A DNA stretch of 42,536 nucleotides from Candidatus Eiseniibacteriota bacterium (GTDB lineage Bacteria > Eisenbacteria > RBG-16-71-46 > JAFGJU01). This document shows, in pieces, positions 8,182 to 16,857 of this stretch. Every line of letters begins with the position of its first letter. Position 1 is the stretch's first letter. The notes under the pieces were generated by a model. That model had not been told where the DNA came from. It did no database searches and was given only the letters and a program-made list of their open reading frames with translations. The stretch is taken from the NCBI GenBank assembly GCA_020349905.1, contig CP070702.1, forward strand, positions 1,347,868-1,390,403, given 5' to 3'. A program made the translations under genes and the position numbers.

Positions 8182-8520
8182 GCCCGCTTTCCTCTTGTGT
8201 CAGGTGTGTTCCGGTCTCTGCACGCTCGTTGCCGATCCCAACTCCAACCGACAGAATCAGTGGCAGCAACTTTCATACCACACGCCGGTGGCGACCACGC
8301 CTGTACCTCGTTGAAACTAAAAGCATTACGAACCCACTGCCCGTAAGGGCGGCAAAGACGGGACTCGGCCCGTGCAAACTAGAAGGCAGCACAGCCAATT
8401 TGCAACGCGCGGGTGCGTGAGCGCAGGGTCCCGGCGGACGGCTTCTGAGAGCCCGGAGGCGGCCGCCTGCGGGAGCGGAACTCAGGCCGGCAGACCTAGG
8501 AGGAAGGGGTTTGCGTTGGG
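8182..8520. other. 339-base non-coding gap between rpiB-glyA and the small helical-protein gene
   Basis: No convincing ORF, tRNA or known riboswitch consensus was found. Small hairpins are visible: a GCCC/GGGC stem with loop GTAA around 8339-8352 and a 12-base palindrome AGGCGGCCGCCT at 8457-8468. The stretch must hold the end of the glyA transcript and the promoter of the 7708-8181 gene. Only a poor -35/-10 pair is seen on the minus strand near 8378-8406, so I do not call it. Confidence 0.5.
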
Positions 8521-10293
8521 TCAGTAGCCACCGAAGCCCGAGCAAAATTCTCTCACAGCGGACCTGATACGCGAAAGGCCGGAGACGTCCGGGCCCGTGC
8601 GGAGCACGCGGTGTATGAACTCCGCCACCGTGGCCATTTCCGCCTCCTTCATGCCCCTGGAGGTCAAGGAGAGCGGGCCCACTCGTATTCCTCCGAAAGG
8701 ACCAGCTTCGTCGAACGGAACAGCGCACTTGTTGACCAGGATGCCGGCTTCCTCCAGCCATTGCCAGGCGTCGGCACCGTCGATGCCCTTCTGCCTGACA
8801 TCAACCACCAGCAAGTGCGTGTCCGTGCCGCCGCTGACGATCCGATAACCCAGTCTCTGCAGCTCCGCAGCCAGGGCCTTGCAGTTGGAGACGACCTGCA
8901 CGTGGAACTCCCTGAACTCGCTCCGCAGCGCCAGCTTGAAGCACAGAGCCTTGGCCGAGATGACGTGCACGAGAGGTCCGCCCTGTGTCCCGGGGAAAAC
9001 CGCCTCGTCTATGGCGTCTGCCAGCTCGCGCCTGCAGAGGATGAGACCGCCTCTGGGCCCCTTGAGGGTCTTGTGAGTGGTGCTGGTAGCCACGTCACAG
9101 AAGGGCACCGGGCTCGGGTGGATGCCCGCGGCGATGAGCCCCGACAAATGGGCCATGTCCACCATGAGCAGGCTCCCGCACGAGTCAGCTATGGCCTTGA
9201 ATCTGGCAAAATCTATCAGCCTGGAGTAGGCGCTTCCGCCGGCAATGATGAGCCTGGGTTTCTCTTTCTCTGCGATGTCTGCAATTGCATCATAATCAAT
9301 AAGTTCAGTGTCTCTTTTCAAGCCATATCTGAGCGGTTTGTAGAGCCGACCCGAGAAGTTGGAGTCGCATCCGTGGGTCGTGTGTCCTCCGTGCTCTACT
9401 CTCATGCTGAGTATCTTGTCGCCCGGCCTGAGCAGGGCGAAGTAGGCGGCCATGTTTGCCTGGGTGCCCGAGTAGGGTTGAACGTTCACGTGGTCAGCCC
9501 CGAAGACCTGCTTCGCCCTTTCTATGGCAAGTAGCTCCACCGCGTCCACGACCTCGCACCCGGGATAAAGACGTTCTCCCGGATAGCCCTCCGCGTACTT
9601 GGGAGAGAATATGTTGCCTGTTGCCTCCAGTATCGCTGTCTCCACTATGCTCTCAGACGCAACGAGCACCAGCGATTCCGCCAGCCTCTTTTTCTCCAGT
9701 TGCATCAGACGGAACAGTTCCGCGTCCACCTCCCGAACCGCCCTGGGCTGAAACGACCAGGGTTCGCTCCCGCCGCTGGCCCCGGGGCGAACCGCTACGT
9801 CGCGCGGCCGTTCGGCCCGGTCCTCTTCGAACTGGGATATCTTCCCCACCCGCCTGCTGTGCCGCCCGCCTTCAAACGGGGTGACCAGCCAGATGTCCAC
9901 GATGTGCCGCGCTTCCTCCTCGCTGGTGAAGCCGGCCGCCAGCACCAACACGTTCGAGTCGTTGTGGCGCCTGGAGAGCTTGGCAGACTCCGTGTCGCGG
10001 CACAAAGCGGCCATCACTCCCCTCACCTTGTTGGCCGCGATGGACATGCCTATTCCAGACCGACAGGCAAGGACTCCCCTGTCGAACTTCCTCTCACCGA
10101 CTGCCGCAGCCACCTTGAAACCGTAGTCAGAATAATCTACGGACTCAGCGGAGAAAGACCCGAAGTCTTCAACCTCGTGCCCCGACTCCTCCAGGTAGGC
10201 CGCGAGGTGCTTCTTGAGTTCGAACCCCGCGTGGTCGGAGCCCAGTGCGATTCTCATCGCGTCAGCAGACTTGCTGTCCCTCTTGCTCTTCAA
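8521..10293 (-). CDS. rpiB-glyA: Fusion of ribose-5-phosphate isomerase B (RpiB) and serine hydroxymethyltransferase (GlyA)
   Basis: 590 residues. Residues 13-155 are a full RpiB domain: GSDHAGFELK, C77 in LACRSGIGMSIAANKV, RRHNDSNVL and FEGGRHSRRV. It interconverts ribose-5-phosphate and ribulose-5-phosphate. A linker of about 25 residues follows, then a full SHMT domain (about 185-590): EGYPGE, HGGHTTHG, VDMAHLSGL (D379, H382) and TTHKTLKGPRGG with PLP lysine K408. This half makes glycine and methylene-THF from serine. No stop or frameshift separates the halves. The start is TTG at 10293 with AAGGAGG 7 bases upstream; TTGA overlaps the stop of the phosphatase gene. The later ATG 10257 lacks a Shine-Dalgarno. 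Several normally invariant SHMT residues differ (see findings). It is the last gene of the larA-purD-purE operon. Confidence 0.92.
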   Translation of the reverse strand: MKSKRDSKSADAMRIALGSDHAGFELKKHLAAYLEESGHEVEDFGSFSAESVDYSDYGFKVAAAVGERKFDRGVLACRSGIGMSIAANKVRGVMAALCRDTESAKLSRRHNDSNVLVLAAGFTSEEEARHIVDIWLVTPFEGGRHSRRVGKISQFEEDRAERPRDVAVRPGASGGSEPWSFQPRAVREVDAELFRLMQLEKKRLAESLVLVASESIVETAILEATGNIFSPKYAEGYPGERLYPGCEVVDAVELLAIERAKQVFGADHVNVQPYSGTQANMAAYFALLRPGDKILSMRVEHGGHTTHGCDSNFSGRLYKPLRYGLKRDTELIDYDAIADIAEKEKPRLIIAGGSAYSRLIDFARFKAIADSCGSLLMVDMAHLSGLIAAGIHPSPVPFCDVATSTTHKTLKGPRGGLILCRRELADAIDEAVFPGTQGGPLVHVISAKALCFKLALRSEFREFHVQVVSNCKALAAELQRLGYRIVSGGTDTHLLVVDVRQKGIDGADAWQWLEEAGILVNKCAVPFDEAGPFGGIRVGPLSLTSRGMKEAEMATVAEFIHRVLRTGPDVSGLSRIRSAVREFCSGFGGY

Positions 10294-10778
10294 TTCGAGG
10301 CCTCCTTGTTCTCAACGAGCTCGGCCAGAAACTGTATTCCTCTCTTTAGATTGCTCTCGATCTGAGCGAAGCACTCCTCGTAGACCTCTTCCGAACGTCC
10401 GACCGGGTCGGGAATGTCGCACCTGCTCCCGCCCGGGCAGTCTCCGAATTCCGTAAGAAGGAGGGCGTGCTCGACGCGTTCCGGAGAGAGCCTCTTCACT
10501 TCGGCCAAGTGGCTCTCCTGCATCACGAGTGTCAAGTCCGCCTTCTCGATGAGCTCCGGAGCGAGGCGACGTGAAAGATGCCCGGAGATGTCTATTCCCT
10601 GTCTCTTGCTAACGAGAACCGCGTTGCGTGAGGCGGGCTCGCCCGCGGCTGCGGCCACGCCCGCTGACGTCGCCTCGACGCGTCCCTTCAGCTCCTGGGG
10701 CAACAGATGCTCCAGAATACCCACTGCCATGGGACTCCGACACGTATTGCCCGTACAAACGAAAAGCACTCGAAACAC
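10290..10778 (-). CDS. Low-molecular-weight protein phosphatase, YwlE-like (predicted protein-arginine phosphatase)
   Basis: 162 residues from GTG 10778. The P-loop VLFVCTGNTCRSPMA carries the catalytic Cys and Arg of the LMW-PTP family, and DIPDPVG supplies the general-acid aspartate. The residue before Cys-Arg in the loop is Thr (CTGNTCR). In Bacillus YwlE this Thr selects phospho-arginine, whereas tyrosine phosphatases have Ile or Leu there. The assignment to arginine phosphatase is inference; no McsB kinase is in view. Neighbours sua5 upstream and rpiB/glyA downstream match the Bacillus ywlC-ywlE-rpiB-glyA order. GTG 10778 has an AGGGAG site; the ATG at 10826 would add residues outside the fold and overlap tsaC by 23 bases. 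Confidence 0.85.
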   Translation of the reverse strand: MFRVLFVCTGNTCRSPMAVGILEHLLPQELKGRVEATSAGVAAAAGEPASRNAVLVSKRQGIDISGHLSRRLAPELIEKADLTLVMQESHLAEVKRLSPERVEHALLLTEFGDCPGGSRCDIPDPVGRSEEVYEECFAQIESNLKRGIQFLAELVENKEASN

Positions 10779-10803
10779 TGCGTCTCCCTTTCCAGGCCTG
10801 CAC

Positions 10804-11439
10804 TCACGTGTCAGCCAGGAGAGCAAGAAGCTCGTCGTTCACTCTCAGGCTGCCCTCCCTGAGCACCGTGGGCGGCACAAGGGTAACGTCTATCATGGTC
10901 GACGGCTTCTTCGCCGGGGCTCTCCCGGAATCCACCACCAACTCCACTCGCTTCAAGAATGTTCGCGCGGCGGCTTCCCCCGTCACGCAGGGAGGCTCTC
11001 CGCTGAGATTGGCGCTCGTCGACACCAGAGGCCCTCCGAGCTTCAGTAGCAACTGCCGACAGAGCGGGCTTCCCGGCTGGCGCAGGGCCACGGTCTCCCG
11101 CGGTCCCCTCACCCTGCCCGGCACTCGCTCCGCCGCCTTAAGAACTAACGTCAGCGGGCCGGGCCAGTATCGAGTCATAAGTCGCCGGGCGCACGCCGGA
11201 ATGTCGGCACACAGCTCATCTACCCAGGAGCGGTCTCCCACCAGCAAGAGGAACGGCCTGCTCTCTGCACCCTTTAGCTTCCTGAGTCTCTCGAGAGCCT
11301 CACCGCTTCGCGCAAGGCAGCTCAGGCCGTACACCGTGTCGGTGGCCATGCAGACAAGCCGGCTCCCCTCGAGGGCCGCGACCAGCTCCGCCAGCTGGCT
11401 TTCGGTGAACTGCTCTCGAGCCTTGATGAGCCTGCCCAC
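10804..11439 (-). CDS. tsaC: L-threonylcarbamoyladenylate synthase (Sua5/YrdC/TsaC)
   Basis: 211 residues, a single YrdC domain without the C-terminal Sua5 domain, hence the TsaC size class. It makes threonylcarbamoyl-AMP from threonine, bicarbonate and ATP for the t6A37 modification of tRNA. Recognisable blocks are MATDTVYGL, RLRKLKGAESRPFLLLV, RYWPGPLTLVL and STSANLSGEPP. The KxR-type motif is slightly altered (KGAESRPF). The start is GTG with an AGAGGGA site. It lies 15 bases after purE in the same operon. Confidence 0.93.
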   Translation of the reverse strand: MGRLIKAREQFTESQLAELVAALEGSRLVCMATDTVYGLSCLARSGEALERLRKLKGAESRPFLLLVGDRSWVDELCADIPACARRLMTRYWPGPLTLVLKAAERVPGRVRGPRETVALRQPGSPLCRQLLLKLGGPLVSTSANLSGEPPCVTGEAAARTFLKRVELVVDSGRAPAKKPSTMIDVTLVPPTVLREGSLRVNDELLALLADT

Positions 11440-11454
11440 TCGTGGCGTCCCTCT

Positions 11455-11916
11455 CTAGGAAGAGAACTTCTTCCGGTATTCACTTAGTCTGGGTTTAAGC
11501 GAACCGTCCTTCAACGACAGGATCTCGACTGCGAGTACGGCCGCGTTCACTGCCCCTGCCTTCCCCGCGGACACGACGGCCACCGGGACACCAGCCGGCA
11601 TCTGCACCGTGGAGAGAAGAGAATCCAGTGCCCCGAAAGAATCCGCCAGAAGAGGTACCCCTATCACGGGGACAGTCGTGAGCGATGCCAGGGTCCCGGC
11701 CAGATGGGCCGCCATCCCTGCACCCGCGATCACAACGTCTGCCCCGCCTTCTTGCACCCTTGCGGCCAGCTCTCTCACCTTTGCAGGCTGCCTGTGCGCT
11801 GACGCTACTACCAGCTCGCTCGAAACTCCGAACCCCTCGAGGGTCTTTCGGGCCTCCTCCATCGTGTCGAGATCACTCTTGCTCCCAACAACTATGAGGA
11901 CTGAACAACGCGGCAT
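11455..11916 (-). CDS. purE: N5-carboxyaminoimidazole ribonucleotide mutase (PurE)
   Basis: 153 residues, the usual length. Active-site blocks are GSKSDLDTM, ASAHRQP and GAGMAAHLAGTLAS. PurE converts N5-CAIR to CAIR in purine synthesis; a class I enzyme normally works with PurK, which is not in this window. ATG 11916 has a GAGGTGA site. It follows purD by 56 bases. Confidence 0.95.
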   Translation of the reverse strand: MPRCSVLIVVGSKSDLDTMEEARKTLEGFGVSSELVVASAHRQPAKVRELAARVQEGGADVVIAGAGMAAHLAGTLASLTTVPVIGVPLLADSFGALDSLLSTVQMPAGVPVAVVSAGKAGAVNAAVLAVEILSLKDGSLKPRLSEYRKKFSS

Positions 11917-11972
11917 CGTCTCACCTCGCTTTTTCTCAGACGTGTCTCCCGCGCCCAGCAGCCATGCTGCTA

Positions 11973-13283
11973 CTAGTCTGAAGCAGGCGAAAGGTTCTGT
12001 CCCGCACCCGCGGCCCTCAGCCCCCTCGCCCCGATGTCCCTTCGGTAGAACATGCCTTCGAATTCGATGCGGCCCAGGCCTTCGTAGGCCCTGGCGATGG
12101 CGCCGCTCAAGCTGGATTCGGTTCCCACTACCGCCAGCACCCTTCCGCCATCAGTCACAAGGCCGCCGTCCTCCTTCTTGGTGCCGGCGTGGAACACCGA
12201 GATGCCCTCCGCTCCTCTGAGTTTCTCCAGCCCTTCTATGCGCTTCCCTGTTTCATACTGTCCTGGGTACCCGCCAGAGCAAGCCACCACGCACGCCGAA
12301 TGCAGCACCGCAGGCACCTGCCCAGTCCGCGAGAGATTCCCGCTGGCCGCCGACATGAGCGTCTCTCCCAGGGCCAACTCCAGTGACGGAAGCACGGCCT
12401 GTGCCTCCGGGTCTCCGAAGCGGCAGTTGAACTCCAGCACCTTCGGCCCGCTCTCCGTCAACATCAGACCGGCGTACAGGACCCCGGTGTAAGGCGTTCC
12501 GTCCCTCGCCATTCCTCCGATGGCCGGCATGATGATGTGCGACTCTATTGCGTTCATGAGCCCTTCGTCTACGAGCGGGACGGGAGAGTACGCGCCCATG
12601 CCTCCCGTGTTCGGACCGATGTCCCCGTCCTGCGCCCTCTTGTGGTCTTGCGAACAAGGAAGCAGGAGGTACCGCCGGCCGTCGCAGATCGCCATCACGG
12701 AGATCTCCTCCCCCTGGAGACGTTCTTCTACCAGCACCCATGCTCCCGCCTCCCCGAACTTTCTCTCGACCATCATCTCGCGCAGCGCACGCACCGCGCC
12801 TTCACTGTCGGCACAGACAACGACCCCTTTTCCCCTGGTCAATCCATCGGCCTTGACCACCACCGGTCCGTCGGTGCGCTCGCAGACGTGCGTGGCAGCC
12901 GCGTCGAAGGAATCGAAGGTCTGGGCGTCGGCGGTAGGTATCCCATACCTCTTCATGAATATCTTCGCCAGCACCTTGCTGCCTTCCAGCGCCGCCGCAA
13001 GCGAAGACGGGCCGAACACCACCACGTCTCTGGACCTCAGTCGGTCCGCCGCCCCCCTCACCAGCGGCTCCTCCGGCCCAAAGACGACCAGGTCGATCTT
13101 GTCCTTCTGGACGAGGCGCACCAGCTCTTCGGTGTCGTTCACTTGGATGGGAACGCACCTGGCGGATTCCGCAATGCCCGCGTTCCCGGGACAACACACG
13201 ACTTCGCTCACAGATTCGTCCTCGAGCAACTTCCACACCAGGGCGTGTTCGCGTCCGCCGCTTCCGACGACCATGACTTTCAT
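11973..13283 (-). CDS. purD: Phosphoribosylamine-glycine ligase (PurD)
   Basis: 436 residues from ATG 13283. It ligates glycine to phosphoribosylamine, the second step of de novo purine synthesis. The N-terminus MKVMVVGSGGREHALVWKL, the ATP-grasp segments (VVVKADGLTRGKGVVV, GPNTGGMGAYSP) and FNCRFGDPEAQAVLP are typical. The ORF is open to 13319, but GTCGGAAGGGGAT precedes ATG 13283 and the family starts there. Its substrate glycine comes from SHMT, encoded later in the same operon. Confidence 0.96.
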   Translation of the reverse strand: MKVMVVGSGGREHALVWKLLEDESVSEVVCCPGNAGIAESARCVPIQVNDTEELVRLVQKDKIDLVVFGPEEPLVRGAADRLRSRDVVVFGPSSLAAALEGSKVLAKIFMKRYGIPTADAQTFDSFDAAATHVCERTDGPVVVKADGLTRGKGVVVCADSEGAVRALREMMVERKFGEAGAWVLVEERLQGEEISVMAICDGRRYLLLPCSQDHKRAQDGDIGPNTGGMGAYSPVPLVDEGLMNAIESHIIMPAIGGMARDGTPYTGVLYAGLMLTESGPKVLEFNCRFGDPEAQAVLPSLELALGETLMSAASGNLSRTGQVPAVLHSACVVACSGGYPGQYETGKRIEGLEKLRGAEGISVFHAGTKKEDGGLVTDGGRVLAVVGTESSLSGAIARAYEGLGRIEFEGMFYRRDIGARGLRAAGAGQNLSPASD

Positions 13284-13324
13284 TCCAAATCCCCTTCCGA
13301 CTTTCGCGCCCGTGGCCACCGAGT

Positions 13325-14608
13325 CTATTCCCGGGCCACGGGAAGCGTCTCCGAACCCTCCGGGAACACGAGAGTCGTCACGCTGCCCTTCTCTCTCTTC
13401 AAGACCTCTTCCATCGCCTTCTCCACCGAGGAGGAGGGCACGAAACCTGTTCGTCGCACGACGTCGTCCTTCAGGTCCGAAACCAGGTGAATGTGGAAGC
13501 GCTTCGCCTTCTCCATCATCGAGAGGGCCGTGTGTCCGTGCAGCGTGTAATGCGACACGAGCTTCCTGCGCACCGAGTCTATGCTGCCGTCCTCAAACCA
13601 GCTCAGCAGGGTGTCCGAGCCGATCCCGTCCTGGCACTTCGCCAGCACCACCATGGAGCCTCCGTCCTTGAGCGCTACGCTCGCGTTCTCAACGGACTTG
13701 TGAGACTGGATCAGCGTGGAATCCCTCGGATATCCCCCACAACTTACCACGGCGCAGTCGGCCTTGCCGGAAATCGCGACCTGTACTCTCTTCTGTAGCT
13801 CTCGGCTCCCTCTCAGGTGAGCCTCTACCGGGTCGCCCGTGTGCAGGCTCAGGACACGCCCCTCCGCGTCCACAATCGTGTTGAGGAGGAAAGAAGGAGG
13901 GATCAAGGTGAGCGATTCCAGCATGTCCTCGTGCACGGGGTTTCCGTCGAGCGAGGCGTTCCTGCAGAGCGGATGGAAACCACTCTCGCCACTTATGGTG
14001 AGCCGATGGTTTGAACAGATTGAGCTCAGGGCCGCAATCCCGGGAAGCACGCTCTTCCTTCCTCCCCTGAAGCCCGCGAAATAGTGAAGCCCGATGGAAC
14101 CCGTCAACACAACGAGGTCCGCCTCAGCGGCCCTCTTGTTCAGGTGTACCCGCGTGCCCCGGGACGTCGAACCTGCGTAGAAGTGAGCCCCCTCGTCACG
14201 GCAGTCGTGCTCCGTCACGCTCAGGTTCTGAGTGATTTCAGGGGGCAGAAAGGCCTCGAGCCGCTCCCGGCCAGCGGGAGCGTGCATCCCCGTGGCAACG
14301 ATGAGCTGGATGCCTTCCTCAGGAACCCCGCACTCCTTGATGAAACGCACCAGCACGGGCAGGAATTCCTGAGCGCCGGTGACTCTCGTTCCGTCCGAAA
14401 CCACGATGAGCACCCGGCGCGAGGCGCCGCAGAGCTTCTCCAGCGAGGGACCCGCGTCCGGCTCTCTCAGTGCCGAGAGTATCTTCTTCTCCGGGTCTCT
14501 GGCGGGCTCTGCGGGCTCCGGCGCAACGACGAGGGGGCGCAGATGTCCCCCCAGGGCGACCGTCACCTTGCCGGTTCCCCAGCCCAGTTCTATGGTTTGC
14601 TCAGCCAT
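13325..14608 (-). CDS. larA: LarA-family nickel-pincer lactate racemase homologue
   Basis: 427 residues from ATG 14608, matching LarA size (424 in Lactobacillus plantarum). By position, the residues known from that enzyme are all present, shifted by one: D72 and R75 (SDGTR), H109 (ATGMHA), H175 (GLHYF), K185 in GGRKSVLPG (attaches the pincer cofactor) and H201 (SNHRL, nickel ligand). This suggests an active NPN-dependent racemase or epimerase of a 2-hydroxy acid; the substrate is not evident. The cofactor genes larB, larC and larE are absent here. Upstream in-frame codons (to 14653) are rejected because GGAG precedes ATG 14608. It is the first gene of the purD-purE operon. Confidence 0.88.
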   Translation of the reverse strand: MAEQTIELGWGTGKVTVALGGHLRPLVVAPEPAEPARDPEKKILSALREPDAGPSLEKLCGASRRVLIVVSDGTRVTGAQEFLPVLVRFIKECGVPEEGIQLIVATGMHAPAGRERLEAFLPPEITQNLSVTEHDCRDEGAHFYAGSTSRGTRVHLNKRAAEADLVVLTGSIGLHYFAGFRGGRKSVLPGIAALSSICSNHRLTISGESGFHPLCRNASLDGNPVHEDMLESLTLIPPSFLLNTIVDAEGRVLSLHTGDPVEAHLRGSRELQKRVQVAISGKADCAVVSCGGYPRDSTLIQSHKSVENASVALKDGGSMVVLAKCQDGIGSDTLLSWFEDGSIDSVRRKLVSHYTLHGHTALSMMEKAKRFHIHLVSDLKDDVVRRTGFVPSSSVEKAMEEVLKREKGSVTTLVFPEGSETLPVARE

Positions 14609-14627
14609 GTGTAACTCCGGACACAAG

Positions 14628-14653
14628 TGTATAGACTCTGCAGAGAAAGTCAA
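14628..14653 (-). promoter_or_regulatory. Weak candidate promoter of the larA-purD operon
   Basis: On the minus strand, TTGACT (14648-14653) and TATACA (14628-14633) are individually good hexamers but only 14 bases apart, shorter than the usual 16-18. This is the only plausible promoter in the 137-base gap between uvrD and larA. Confidence 0.35.
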
Positions 14654-14745
14654 ACACGGCGGCCCGCTGGAATTGCGCTGCGTCGTCTTGCACCCGCTGG
14701 CTCGGCGGCGGAATCCCGCGCAGAGTCGCCCTGCAGACCGCGGCT

Positions 14746-16854
14746 CTAGCTCGCATCCGGGCTCATGTATCTCGCCAGGACCTTCTTTCTGATGTTTCCG
14801 GAGAACTCGACCGTCAATTTCGCGGCGTCGCCGTGGCCCTCCTGGGCCACGACCGTGCCCGTCCCGAACTCGCGGTGAAAGACACGTTTTCCCACCATCG
14901 AGCTCTGGGGGCTCGCGTCCCGCGCCTCTCGAGTATTCATGAGTCCCTCCGGTATTTCACGTACAAATCTGGAAATGCCGGTGCTGCCTCGCTGGTCGAA
15001 ACGCCGCCTTCTGGCAGCAGCGGAAAGCACGAGCCTCTTCCTGGCCCTCGTGAGGGCCACGTAGAAGAGCCGTCGCTCCTCCTCAAGCTGTTCCCCATCT
15101 TCCATGGAAGCGGAATGGGGAAACAGCCCGTCCTCAAGCCCGGTCACGAAGACGCACGTGAACTCGAGACCCTTTGCGTTGTGAGCCGTCATCAGGGTGA
15201 CCTGTTCGGCCTCCGGTTGCCAGCTGTCTATCTGGGAGACCAGCGTGACGTCGTTCAGGAAGTCGGCCACGGCCGAAGCGCGGTCTTCCTCTTCGATAGA
15301 GCGCTCCTCGCTGAACTGTTGCCCGTAGGCCACCAGCTCGTCCAGGTTCTCCAGCCTCTCCCTCACGTTGCCGCTTGCGGCCTGAAGGTGCTCCCTGTAC
15401 CCGACTCTTTTGACCAGAGCCTCCATCACGCTTCCCACGTCTTCGTTCCGCCTTCCCGAGAACTCGTCCAGGATTGAAAGGAAGTCCGCTATCCCGCTGC
15501 GGGCGCCAGGCGATACACCTACGACGTCGCCCGCGACTCTCAGGGTTTCGAGAAGGGATATCCCCCTTCGCGAGGCCTCCTCTTGTAGCCTCGTGATAGC
15601 TGCCCGGCCGATTCGCCTGGGAGGAACGTTCAGGACCCTCCTGAGGCTAATGTCGTCTCCAGGGTTCACGCACAGCCTCACGTAGGCCAGGACGTCCTTC
15701 ACTTCCTTCCTTTCAAAGAACGACGTGGAGCCCACTATCTGGTAGTTGATACCCGAATGCCTCAGGGCCATTTCCAGTGCTCTGGACTGAGCATTTGTTC
15801 TGTAGAGCACGGCCATCTCCGACAGCGGCGTGCGACGCTCCACGTGTTCCAACGCTATTTCCTCTGCCACGGCCTCCGCCTCCTCTTCCTCGCTCCCCAG
15901 CAGCAATAACCCGATGTTCTCTCCGTATTCGTTGGCCGTCCGCAAGGTCTTTCCCTTGCGTCCCTTGTTGCACTTGATGACGCTGTTTGCGGCCTCCAGG
16001 ATGAGACCCGTGGAACGGTAGTTCTGTTCGAGTCTGATGGTCTTGGCCTCCGGAAAACTCTCCTCAAACTCCAGGATGTTTCGTATGTCTGCGCCTCGCC
16101 ATCCGTAAATGGACTGGTCGTCGTCCCCTACGACGCACAGGTTTCTCTCCTCCCGGCAGAGTTCCGCGATGATCCTGTACTGTGCGTGGTTCGTGTCCTG
16201 GTACTCGTCCACAAGGACGTGGCGGAATCTGTCTGCGTAACTCCTTCTCAAGTCCTCAAACTCTGTAAACAGTTGCACGGTGTTGACAAGAAGGTCGTCG
16301 AAATCCATGGCGTTGTTCTTCATCAACGCATCCTGGTAGGCCGCGTAGATCCTTGCCACTCTTACATCGTGGTACGACATGGCCAGGCGGCTCATCTCCT
16401 CGCAGCCCACCATCTCGGACTTGAGGGAGCCGATTCTCTCCAGCACCCGAGCGGGAGGAAACTCCCGCTCGGAGATGCCCAGCTCCGCGATGCGCTCCTT
16501 CACGACGCCTCGCTGGTCGTCCTCGTCGTATATCGAGAAGTTCTTGCCGTATCCCAGTCTGTCAGCATGCAGACGCAGTATGCGGGCGCACACGGAATGG
16601 AACGTGCCTATCCACATACCGCTCACGTGCCCCGCAAGCAGTTCCTCCACGCGGCGCTTCATCTCTCCCGCGGCTTTTCTGGTGAAAGTTATCGCGAGGA
16701 TGTGCTGAGGATGCACGTCTGCCTGCTCAACGAGGAAGGCGATTCGATGAGCGATGACGCGGGTCTTCCCGCTGCCCGCACCGGCCAGCACCAGCAACGG
16801 GCCGGATGAGTAACGGACAGCTTCCAGCTGCTCGGGATTTAGCTGGCCCTCCAT
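14746..16854 (-). CDS. uvrD: UvrD/PcrA-type superfamily 1A DNA helicase
   Basis: 702 residues with all SF1A motifs: Walker A AGAGSGKTRV, DEYQDTN (Walker B), GDDDQSIYGWRGA (motif III), EQNYRST (IV), VTLMTAHNAKGLEF (V) and RRLFYVALTRARKRL (VI). The C-terminal block VGKRVFHREFGTGTVVAQEG is the Tudor-like domain of UvrD/PcrA, which contacts RNA polymerase. It is a 3'-5' helicase acting in nucleotide excision and mismatch repair and in removing stalled polymerase or recombinase. It is the last gene of the rseP, tamA, tamB, Omp85-peptidase unit, 3 bases after the preceding stop, so it is probably co-transcribed with envelope genes. Confidence 0.95.
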   Translation of the reverse strand: MEGQLNPEQLEAVRYSSGPLLVLAGAGSGKTRVIAHRIAFLVEQADVHPQHILAITFTRKAAGEMKRRVEELLAGHVSGMWIGTFHSVCARILRLHADRLGYGKNFSIYDEDDQRGVVKERIAELGISEREFPPARVLERIGSLKSEMVGCEEMSRLAMSYHDVRVARIYAAYQDALMKNNAMDFDDLLVNTVQLFTEFEDLRRSYADRFRHVLVDEYQDTNHAQYRIIAELCREERNLCVVGDDDQSIYGWRGADIRNILEFEESFPEAKTIRLEQNYRSTGLILEAANSVIKCNKGRKGKTLRTANEYGENIGLLLLGSEEEEAEAVAEEIALEHVERRTPLSEMAVLYRTNAQSRALEMALRHSGINYQIVGSTSFFERKEVKDVLAYVRLCVNPGDDISLRRVLNVPPRRIGRAAITRLQEEASRRGISLLETLRVAGDVVGVSPGARSGIADFLSILDEFSGRRNEDVGSVMEALVKRVGYREHLQAASGNVRERLENLDELVAYGQQFSEERSIEEEDRASAVADFLNDVTLVSQIDSWQPEAEQVTLMTAHNAKGLEFTCVFVTGLEDGLFPHSASMEDGEQLEEERRLFYVALTRARKRLVLSAAARRRRFDQRGSTGISRFVREIPEGLMNTREARDASPQSSMVGKRVFHREFGTGTVVAQEGHGDAAKLTVEFSGNIRKKVLARYMSPDAS

Positions 16855-16857
16855 CTA

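Noticed and set aside
8182..8520. Riboswitch, SRP RNA or RNase P RNA in the long gap
   Set aside because: I checked for the conserved cores of SRP, RNase P, c-di-GMP, THF, ZTP and glycine motifs and found no acceptable match.
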